Source: Metopolophium dirhodum (taxonomy: Eukaryota > Arthropoda > Insecta > Hemiptera > Aphididae). Taken from it: a stretch of DNA of 64,000 nt. The notes under the pieces are model-generated. The model was not told the origin of the DNA. It saw only the letters and a list, made by a program, of their open reading frames with translations, and did not search any database. This document shows, piece by piece, positions 50,970 to 61,300 of the stretch. The stretch is taken from positions 19,716,001 through 19,780,000 of the forward strand of contig NC_083566.1 in NCBI RefSeq assembly GCF_019925205.1. Reading direction: 5' to 3'. The translations under genes and the position numbers were made by a program. Numbering within the stretch: position 1 is the first letter of the stretch; each line of letters starts with the position of its first letter.

Positions 50970-52529
50970 AAAAGACTGTAAGTAACTTATATAAATTTGA
51001 TATTTAAAATGAACAGTAGGTACCAAAAAAATTTATATTCCCAGATTTGAACATGACGACTTCCTGTTTTGCCCGAAAAAAAAATGTTTTTTAATAATAT
51101 AGTTAAAAATTAATTGGCCTGAATAAAAAAATGTTGCTACCTGCCAGAGGGGCTATCCCCTGGTTTTCTGTGCTTATGGTATGTTTTTATTTTTAGTTTT
51201 ATTAATAATTAAATCAGTTATTTTATTATAAGTAATTACCTGGATCTTGCACAGCGTTCCCCTTGACAAATTAAACAATGCTGGCAGATTTACCCTGTCT
51301 CAAACTCCGTTAAATGGAAACTACATATTATAAACAATATAAACATAATATACATTTGGGTGGTTTTGACCAAATATAAAATACAGGTCTAAAATTATAT
51401 CTAATATGATATGATATCACTAAATGTAATAGTACAATTTTACTAGGACAGTTTAACATAAAGGTAAAGATTATTATAAAATACGAGGTCCCCGCCCTGG
51501 ATTTTTAAAGATTCAGTGTTCATAATTTGTATGCTGGATGCTACTATTCGTTTATTTTAGGCAAATATTTTTATTGGCTTCGGTCTTCATAATAATTGTT
51601 ACATTATTAATTGAAGAATTATGGTATTCATTTTAAATTTTGAGCGGAGCAGTGAGTGAACTGATTTTATGGGAAATACTTCATACTATAGGCGACAATG
51701 GACTGTTTGTATTTAACTAATTTTTACTTAAATATTTAATCAACTAAATACAATATTATAAAAACGTGCCACGACCGTCGACCGATCCCTCGTGACTCGT
51801 ACATGTTGTGAAAAATTAGTACATGTTGTCAGAATGCAAATCTAGGTAATTGTTGCGACGTATTGTTGGAATTAGAGTTGTGTGTTTGACTCAAAAATAA
51901 ACATATATTTAGATTTTATTATATGTAATAATTGAATGTTTCTTGACCAATTAAACATGGTTACCTATGGGTATTTTTTTTCCAAATTACTATCGCTCTA
52001 CTGCCTACTGGTATAGCATTATTTATAGAAAATATATTAAATGGCATTATTCAACAGTCGACAAGTGACTACCATCCAGTGAAAATCGATTTTATTATTT
52101 TGATTCCAATTAAAAATTAATTTAAATATTCACTTCTGTTGTGAGTACTAAAACACGTATTTATTTATTATATGAAGATGAGTGAAGACTAATAATAGCT
52201 GTACTATCTCTGAAACTGTTTCGATATATTTAGTATATATATACATTACTTAAATTATATAATAATTTGTTTGGCTTATAATCTTACATTTAATGTATAC
52301 AATATATTCCCTACATATTCTTATAAAAACATTTCATAAGAAATTAAGGACCTTGGAAAGTACCAATATTGAAATAAAAATAAATTATCCATAGGAGTAG
52401 TACTGTAGTAGAATAATTAAACTATTTTAAAGTAATAACATATTTATAAAGAATCAACTATCAAGTAAGTAGAAATTACTAAATATAATACAAATTATGG
52501 TTAACCAATAAATTATATTTGTTGTGTCT
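50970..52529. other. Gene-free stretch after WDR33
   Basis: This is AT-rich DNA with no credible exon. A fragment resembling the left end of the dispersed repeat family (ttgagcggagcagtgagtga) lies near 51640. The rest is unassigned. Confidence 0.4.
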
Positions 52530-52537
52530 GTGTACAC

Positions 52538-52891
52538 CAGGCGTACCCAACCCGCGGAAGTATTCCAAGTTCCAACCGGCCCCTGAAAATGTTATAAAAT
52601 TAGAAATTTGTATATTTTAGTAGTATAAATAGAAATAAAAATTTTATTTATCAAGTTTTTAATGATTATAAAATATCTTACAGTGTCTAATTACGAAAAC
52701 AAATTGTCAATTATTGAATAGCGTGGAAATATTCAGTGAACAAAGATAATATACATTTTTTTGTATTTATAAGAATGAACAAAAAAACCATTAATGATAA
52801 TATATTCGGCCCGCAGTATAAATTTATTCTACCTAATATTAATATGAATTTTGAATGTGACCCGCAAGTTGAAAAAGGCTAGGTACGTCTG
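52538..52891. mobile_element. hAT-type MITE with exact 8-bp target duplication
   Basis: It begins caggcgtacccaacccgcgg and ends, read in reverse, cagacgtacctagcc. This is the common hAT-type end pattern. The flanking octamer gtgtacac at 52530-52537 and 52892-52899 is an exact duplication. No open frame is present. The exact duplication suggests a fairly recent insertion or good preservation. It is in the intergenic stretch after WDR33. Confidence 0.75.
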
Positions 52892-53702
52892 GTGTACACG
52901 ATAACGGATAAGTATAGGATACGGATAGTTTATAGGCTATAGTCAAAATAATGATTTTCGACTTCAATATCTTTTCTGGCCGGAAAATGAATGAGTTTGA
53001 GATGTCAACATTGAAATTGCCCATTCAATATCATCTGGAAAACAAAAAACAATAAGGATAACTAAAATTTTTATGAAAAACCAGTTTTTGATAAAATTAA
53101 ATATGTATTTTTAGCGTAACTAAAAAAATAAATAATAATTGCAGATTTTTTCTCCGAATGTTTGTGTTAGCATTTCCTATACACCAGTGGCGTAGCCAAG
53201 GGGGCATGCCCCCCTTCTATCGGCCGTATTATTTTAAGCACTGGACGTTTAGGCGCAAGCAAGATCGGATTAAGGATTAATTGGGCCCCGGGACACCATA
53301 CACTTGATGGGCCCCCTTTCAACTTTAACTTAAAAATGATTATATTATTGCATATTAACGACCTTATATTATTGTATAATTTTTAACTATACAAAAAATA
53401 TACAGGGTGGATCTTATGCCACTGTACGAGGGTGTTTTTAACAATTATGGATCGATTATACGGAATTTCATTAAAACAAAAAAGACGCGTTTCTTTATTT
53501 TTTACAGACAATTTTTTTATAACATTTTTAAACACGCAGTTAAAATCGACTTTATTTTTTCAAATGGTAACCACTATATTTTTCTATGGTCCTCTAAAGT
53601 TTAGTATAATATGCATTAATACTTTTAACTGAAATACCTAATTTACAAGAGCTAAATAATTTTTTCTTTGAATTACTTTTTATATATTTAAATAGTTAAA
53701 TC

Positions 53703-54422
53703 CACACGCTTCAATCTTTTCAATCTATCTACCTACGATTAATAACATCTTCTCCTTGGTATTTCACAAACAATAATCTTCACAAAGACCTAAAAATTCC
53801 TACACTCAATCAATTAGCAAAAGCCCATTACTCTAAATTTCACTTCAACTTAAACTCTCACAGTAATCCATTAATAAAGCAACTTTCTTCCACCTCACTT
53901 CCTGGCAATGTAATTAGAAGACTCAAAAAACAGTAGCCTAGAGACCTACTAAAATAAAAAAAAAAAAAAACCACGACATCTAGAATGTTCTCGGTCGGGT
54001 GGTGCTGCTGAGTGCCTGCCCACAAATGTTAAATTCTGTTACTTTATATATATTTTTTTTTTTTTAATTGATCTTGAGCCCGGCAGCTGAGGCCATTAGC
54101 TATTTTTAGTTTTACTGTAGGTTATTAAGTAGGTAGGGGGAGGAACACGTGTGTGCTTTGTTTGGCAGAATTTTTAATTGGGCACCCGTAGGTATCCTCC
54201 ATGCCCGAGTGGGGGGATGGCGACACTTGTTCACCGGACACCGTGACTTGTCCCAAGAAAATGCCGCCCATGACCGAGGAATCGAACTCGGGCCGACTGC
54301 GTCACAGCCGACGCCTTAGTCCGCTCGGCCACTCCATCCCTTACTTTATATTATTAAATATCCTATTTGCTAATTGTACATAATGTTGTATAGGTTGTAA
54401 ATTACTTAAAAAAAAAAAAAAA
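53703..54422 (+). mobile_element. 5'-truncated jockey-like LINE copy with poly(A) tail
   Basis: The plus strand encodes the carboxyl end of a non-LTR ORF2 (WYFTNNNLHKDLKIPTLNQ, then AKAHYSKFHFNLNSHSNP and SLPGNVIRRLKKQ) ending with TAG at 53934. A short 3' UTR follows, interrupted by a SINE, and then an A run to 54422. The 12-bp duplication aatagttaaatc flanks it exactly (53691-53702 and 54423-54434). 5' truncation, A tail and target duplication are textbook target-primed reverse transcription. It is inserted into the TIR element. Confidence 0.8.
54050..54340 (-). mobile_element. tRNA-derived SINE inserted in the LINE 3' UTR
   Basis: On the minus strand it starts with a tRNA-like head: gggatggagtggccgagcgg carries an A-box and gagttcgattcctcgg a B-box, resembling tRNA-Ser/Leu. 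A ~200 bp unrelated body and an A-rich tail (T run on the plus strand at 54053-54066) follow. The 11-bp duplication ttactttatat at 54039-54049 and 54341-54351 is exact. Related pieces lie at 60785-60920 and 61083-61121. It should be transcribed by RNA polymerase III from the internal boxes. Confidence 0.85.
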
Positions 54423-55249
54423 AATAGTTAAATCGTTATCTAAAATGCTCAAAGAAAAAAAAACAAAATTGTTGGCAAACATAGTTCATTATTTATATTA
54501 TTTTTTCGTGTTATAAAATTGAGAACAATTTTATTTTATAATTATTAATAATAATTTACCTACTATATATACCTACCTACGTACTTAAATATTTTTTTAT
54601 TTTTTTTTTTTGAAAACTTGGACGCGTTAAAATATATTTTGGAGATTAAGATGGGACTCCAAAACCAATGGGCCCCGGGACCGTGCCTCCTTGTCCCCCC
54701 CCCCTTAATCCGGGCTTTGGCACAAGCACATTGACCTAAAAGCCAACATGTTCTTTACAAATAGACACAATATCATTTGAATACATAGAATAAAACGTAC
54801 TTTATAATTTTACCTGGTAAATCAGTCTAATCAGAGAATGTTTGGGTAATAGGGTAAACATAATATACAGCAATGGCATTTGCCCCCCCAGAAATGATTG
54901 TGAGGGCAAAAGTATCATTTTGCCGCTCCAAATAATCCACATTTAAATAGTATTCTTAACAAGACTGTTAACATATTATTATAATATTCAAATATTTGTT
55001 TCCTCAAATTACTTTATAAAAGTTTATATTTATTTAAAGTTTCTCTTGTTGAATAATATTATGTTGACGCACAGTGTGGGATTGGGGACACACGGGCAAC
55101 TCCACGCGAGTTGGCTAAAAATTAAAATATAATATGATTTTGCTTCGATATTCACAGCGGCCACAGCGTATTACACCTAAAAGGAGTTAATTAATCAACA
55201 TTCTTTTCCGGGTAACGCTGGGTTATTCAGCTAGTTGCTAGTATGCTTA

Positions 55250-55775
55250 TAAATAGCTCAACACGAGTCAAAATATTTTGAACATTTTGTGGTGTTTAGA
55301 AAATGGTAATATAAACCTTTGGTGAAAATATTATGTACCTATCTATATATACAGTAAATTTTTTTTAGAGTGTTACACAAAATACCAATATCGGTTTTCC
55401 GTAAAAATTCCTGTTTTTCTTTAACTTATTTTTGTTTTCCCACTCTTTTGAAATCTACTGTGAATATATAACTCCCGAATGCACCAATTAAAAATCACTT
55501 TCCCATCGGAAACGATACTGAAGTTGAAAATTGAAGCATTATTTTGACTGCTTATCGTGTACACAGACACAAATAAAAAAACAGTAGCGGAGTATTTCGT
55601 CATTAAGTACCTAAGTTATATTACTGTAATAGTGTAATGTTAATGTATGTGTTAAATTTGAATTCATGCGATGATCATTGATAAAATAATAACTGATAAG
55701 TTATTGGCCATTGCATACGAAAATCGAATCTGAGCGAAGATGACTGTCTGTTGGTGGTCGGCCTATTAAGTACCT
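55250..55775 (-). repeat. Fragment of the dispersed repeat family
   Basis: It includes acacgagtcaaaatattttga, aatcactttcccatcgga and tatcgtgtacacagacacaa, then the right-end remnant cgaatctgagcgaagatgac. The blocks are in family order but diverged and partly deleted. Confidence 0.5.
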
Positions 55776-56449
55776 ATTATTTTATGATATACAAGGTGTA
55801 ACAGAAACAGTAACAGAAAGACTTGACGAACAAAAAAATGATGCTGAGTACTTACATTAAACGTATGACAAAAATTGTTAAAATTATAGGTATGATTGGT
55901 AAATAATTTAAGAAATATATACACATTTCAGCAAATTCCCAAAAAAAATATTGATATTTTAAAAAATTCTAAAAATAATATTATATATATCTGTGTAGAT
56001 AACATAACATTTTACCATGTTTTTTCCCTTGACTCGGAATGCATATGGGGACTTCCTATGAGGTTCATATTTTGCACGCGTTCCATGTATTTAGTTCAGT
56101 GGTCTATCCAATCTAACCGGCGCGTCGGTTTTAATGTGCACGGTGTATACAGTACGCTCCACAGTCCACACTCAATGCGCCACGCTGTGTAAACCCGGCT
56201 TAAGGATCTGTATAAATGTTACTACTTTGTTTTTTTTTCTCGCTCACTCTATATCGTACCCCTGACTTCTCTCTCTAAGTGTTGTCCATTAGCTTATAGA
56301 TCTATGGTACATTGGTACCGACCCTGCCATCATAATATGTACTCAGACTTCGATACAAGTCGGTATACCGGTACGTAACTTTTCCTGTCGATACGTATCG
56401 AATTTTAGATTTTATTAGATAGGTATTGTATTGTATTGGTTTTACAATT

Positions 56450-57465
56450 TTTATAAAACAATTTTTTGTGTCTCATCACCTTTTGGGGCAGTAAAAATGC
56501 TTTGATATTCAACTTCAGTATCTTGTTCGACGGAAAAGTGAATCTAGTTGGTGCATTGGGGAGGTCAAAATTCTTAGTAATTTTCAAAAGGGCCGGGAAA
56601 ACGGGCATTTTTGCGCAAAATCAGTTTTTGACAAAATCGATTTTGGATTTTTGTAACTCTAAAACAAAGGATCGTAGATATACATGAAATTCTATGAATG
56701 TCAATACAATTATATTTGTTGAATAAAAAAGGTTGACAATTTAATACAAGGCTCCTAATATATTGTTACAATGATATTTGAAAAATATTAAAAATCTACT
56801 GTCACAATTTTTTTTTATGATCATTGGAAGTTCAAATATCGTCAAAATACGTAAAAGAAAAAAATATACGTTGAGTTAGAAATTCATAAAAATGTTCCTA
56901 ATTAAATCTAAGATTTGAAAATTTAATACAAGATTCCTCTTAAGTTTGTCTGTTTGTCTACCTTTATTAAGAAAAAAACCATCTATAAGAAAGTCAAATT
57001 AAATTTTTATCAGTGTTTGAAGTTCATATTTTTACAAGGTTGAATATTTACTCGATTTCTCATTTTCTTATTTTGTTATAATTCAAAAATTAATTACTGA
57101 ATACATGAAAATTTCACTGAATGTTTTTAATCTCATTTTCTATACACCATTTACAACTTTGAAAATATTTTGACTTGGTTTGAGCTGTTAAAGGATATTG
57201 TCAAATTTCAATTTTTTATTTTTTTTTTCTATAAATATCAATAAAACTTTATTTGTTGGGCCAAAAGGTTTGAAAATTTAATACAAGGCTCCTAATATAT
57301 TGTTGCATAGCAGTTTAAATATATTAAAAACACATATGCACAATTTTTTTTTAAAGCATTTAAAGTTTGATTTTTGACAACATTTATCAAATTTAAAATT
57401 TAATAATTATTTTACAGTAAAAAGTTTCTAAATTTTTAACTTTTATAGCTAAGAATTAAAAATCA
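56450..57465 (+). repeat. Dispersed repeat family copy, plus orientation, right end missing
   Basis: It starts near tgtgtctcatcaccttttgg, runs through aagtgaatctagttggtgca, cgatttctcattttcttatt and ctataaatatcaataaaact, and stops near agctaagaattaaaaatc. It parallels the copy at 11660 block by block but lacks both the extreme left end and the right-hand module. Confidence 0.6.
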
Positions 57466-58302
57466 TGATTCGTTGCCCGTTGGGCGACTATACTATCTTA
57501 AATCGTGGTCCGTGTCTAATGTCTATACTCCATAGTTGTACTCTATGGTGAAATCATAATAATATACAATTTGTTCTTTGCATGACAAAATGTGATGGGT
57601 CATTGGTTGTTATAACTTAGTTAGTATAAGTAAAGCCAGTTATTGGTAAGGTAAGCGCATAGATATTAGATAAGAATATGATTATACAATATTATACTTT
57701 TTTCTGTGATTATACCCCGGACTAAGATATAGAATATAGATAGATATCCTATGTCCGTGGATTACAGTGTACACTTTGCAAAATAGATAGGTATGTCAGC
57801 AACAATACGAGACGTAGTCCGGTTAGCGCATCCCATCCTTCCCAACCATAGTCGTAGTTCGCCTCATTTCATTGGCCGTTAAATTACCCGGCCAACATAC
57901 AGCGGTGAACCATAAATAGAGGGGGTGAGGGGGTGTGGATTTGTCGCGAACACGATGCGTATCAAAAAGCTATCGACATACCTTTCTAATTTGTTATGGT
58001 GAACACTATCCTGGTCTGGGATAAATACGTATCAAGTATAAACACAACACAGAAATCATTCCATTATTCCAATAAGAACGACAACATTTTACATTTGTAT
58101 GGTCTTAAGTTTTAAAGTTATTGTTTTATAACTAATTTTTAATCAATTTTTTTTGTCTATAGTCGAAATTTATCCCATGGTTTGATATCAATTAATTATG
58201 TTTATGTTGTAATTTGTGTTTATTGTTAGGATTGATAAATGTCGATCGAGAATCCATAATTGTAGCTTCCAGACTGATTTTTTGTAACTAATAATTAGTA
58301 AA

Positions 58303-61300
58303 ATGGAAATCGATGACAATCAAAACATACCATGTAACATATTGAAAGAATATCATGATAGTATTATTCAAGACATTCAAGGAGATATGATCCTTGCCTT
58401 ATTTGAAACACAGGTGTTAACAGAAAATGAATATAATAATATTAAATCTGAGGTAAGAAAGTTTTATAGTTAGGTAATGTAAAAGTATTTACGAAATAGT
58501 AATGCCATTGTTTTCAAATTAATCATAACTACCTATTTATGTAATTGTATTGTTTAATGACTCTTACTCTTCCATTTTGTAGCTACTTTCCAGTTAGGAC
58601 AAAAGAACTCATAATATCATCCTCCTTTATTTATCCTTCCGCCCTTCCTTTCTCGTAAAAAATATATGAACAACTTAAATTTGTTGGTTTTTTACGACAC
58701 TCATTTGTCCCGCATTGATCAATTTGCTTCGCTCCATCCTTCAATAAGTTATCTAGTTATCTAGAACCCTGACAGATTTAATAGTATTCGACATTCGTGT
58801 AACAGCCTACTGTACCTACCGGAAAGTATGACATACCTAGTATTTTGGACCGAGCCTGAGGATGAAATTGATGGACCGAACCGTGCCGTAAATTTATGGC
58901 CCTTGCAGGTCTATAATACCTACCCGTCTTACTTACTTTTAAATATGTTATATTTTTATATAATTTTGTCAGACATCTTCTCAAATACGGTATGGTTGTT
59001 TGGCACATTTTCCTTGACCAATTTTGCTTCTCATGTGTTCAAAATAGATTCTTTCATATCTGGTCACCCACCACAACTACTAACCTATCCATAAAATCCT
59101 CCATATCCAAACTCTATCCTTTGAAACTGACCAACAGTTCAAATATTCCCTTATAAATAGGCCCAGGTCTTCTCTAAAAAGTCTTCTTTAGAATACTGCA
59201 ACCTGATTATTTTCTCTACCCTCAGTGACACCACTTTGTACAGCAATAACCACCCAGTTCACCGCATGCTTAGCACCTACATAATATACTCCCTAATTCC
59301 TGTATTTTTAAATTTATATGATGTTCACTACTGTAATGTTAGTTTAGATTTAAATTGTATTTTTCCATCCTTATAATGGCTGTTTGTCTTATTATATATT
59401 CTCATAAATAAATAACATGTTAATTGTTGCTTATAGAGAAACCGCGAGAAAGAAGCTTCTCGTTTGCTTGAACTATTACCATCAAAAGGTAGGAATGGTA
59501 TCAATCAGTTCCTAAACCATTTGTCAACACATTATTCATGGATAGCTCGTCTTTTACAACATTCCATAACAATTAAATATAATGTCATGTTTTCAAAAAA
59601 AATACAGGAGTCTTTAACTGCTGGTGAAGTACCTCAATTATCATCAAGACATGTATCACGAGTTAAACATGTGTGTATAGTGTTAACATTAACTGATTTT
59701 AGTTGATTATATTTTTGTTGTATGATTTTTTATATTAGGTAAAAACATTAAAAAAACTATTAACAGAGTTAGAAGTGAATAATTTTATTATTGTAAATGG
59801 TATGACTGGCTGTGGAAAATCTAGTCTAGTTGTTGAAGTGTTAAATGATCCCTTCATTACAATGCAATACTTTCAGGTAGATATATATATATTTATAAAT
59901 AGTATTACCTAATTTATTTGTTTAATAGTTAATTGTAAATTGTAATTACTAGTTTACATAGTATCATAAAAATCATGTTAAATTTGATATTATCATTTTA
60001 GAAGCAAGAAGAGTAAGGCGAGTAAAGTTCTTTCCTTTATAAAAACAAAAAAAAAAAACTAGGAATGTAAATTTTAAACCCATTTGACTAAAAGTTTGAA
60101 AAGTTGAACTTAATTTAATTTAAATGTGTCCGCTTAGCCCCCACTTTCAGAGCCATAGGGCTCCACATATCAAAGTTTGAGAATCCCTGGTTTTGGCCAT
60201 AAATAAATTGATGTAGATTGTCTGTATTTTTTATTGTAATTTTTCAAGAAATAATATCTATATATTGTTATCGATTGTTTTAAATAAAACAATTTGTTCG
60301 GCATAGTTTATAAAAGACCCAAGCTTATCATTTTTACGAGTAATGTTTAATTTGTATACATATTTAATAAAATATTATCTTTTAATTAAGAATAACAATT
60401 ACTTATTGTTATGTATTACCTAATTATTTTTATTTGTTTAATTTGCAGGGATTTGTGCAATGGATACATGTTGGCCAAGAAAATTCTTCACATCCTGAAT
60501 GTATTCAAACTGAAATATTAAATAGATTAAATAACCAAGAACAGCTTATTACACCTCCTCTAATTATAGATTATGAAGAAACAAGGAAAAAAATTCGAGA
60601 TTTGTAAGTAAAGTACATATCTCAATAATTATATAATTAAAATAGGTAAAATATTGGCACTTATTATACTAAAACTTAACTGTTATGGTTTTACACAAAA
60701 TGTATAATGTAATAAGTTTTTTGTCACACTTGTACCGAAAGTTTAGTTTTTGATGACGGTTGAAGCGTTGGAAAGAGACCTTTTTTTCGTCCAACGAATC
60801 CTTGCCACACATACAAAAACGTGTTTTCAGACGTTCCTCCCCCTACTAACAACTTACAAACAAACAAAAACCAATACCTAATGGCCCAAGTTGCTGGGTT
60901 CAAGCTCAATAAAAAAAAAATATTATCTTTAAATATTGAAGAACAATTTCTTATATTTCAGTGACTGTTCACGTAATTGAGTTTAACTGGTATGCTAAAT
61001 CATTTACATTGATTAGAAACAAAATGGAAAAGTGTCAGAACAACTCATAAATACTTATGATAAATGGGATATTACTATTACAGAATTTCTAATTGGGCAC
61101 CCATAGGTTTCTGCCATGCCCTGTATTAGCAGTAGCGTGTGAACATTTGTAAACCATGATGCACAGCATATATTTCAGTACCTATCCACTCTTTATCCCC
61201 TTAATGTAATATATATTATATCAGTGTTGGGAAAGTTCCTTTTAAAAAGGAACTCGTTCCCGTTCCTCGTTCCTACTGTAAGAAAGGAACTCGTTCCCGT

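Larger units (their letters stand above)
53266..54712. mobile_element. Outer TIR element hosting LINE and SINE insertions
   Basis: The left end reads cggattaagg followed by gggccccgggac. The right end carries the reverse complements gggccccgggac and ccttaatccg in inverted order, so the pair forms terminal inverted repeats of about 40 bp with mismatches. Removing the LINE (53703-54422) leaves an AT-rich core of about 700 bp with no transposase. The superfamily is not assigned. Just outside at 53184, cagtggcgtagccaaggggg looks like yet another hAT-type end. Confidence 0.55.
54713..58302. other. Gene-free stretch before the Apaf-1-like gene
   Basis: It contains fragments of the dispersed repeat family (55250-55775 and 56450-57465, listed separately). 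A CpG-rich patch at 56040-56205 ends in gtgtaaacccggctta, which resembles the end of a MITE but has no partner found. Another GC-richer patch at 57780-58010 may include the Apaf-1-like promoter. No coding exon is supported before 58303. Confidence 0.4.

Noticed and set aside
54270..54340. tRNA-Ser/Leu gene on the minus strand
   Set aside because: The A- and B-boxes are present, but the tRNA-like head is followed by a ~200 bp body, an A-rich tail and flanking target duplications. It is a SINE head, not a free tRNA gene.
58778..59340. Additional exon of the Apaf-1-like gene in intron 1
   Set aside because: The frames do not join in phase with good splice sites, and the direct 58452-59437 join already gives a continuous frame.
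60146..60190. hAT element end (reverse of ccagggattctcaaactttg)
   Set aside because: It resembles a hAT end, but no matching second end or target duplication was found nearby.
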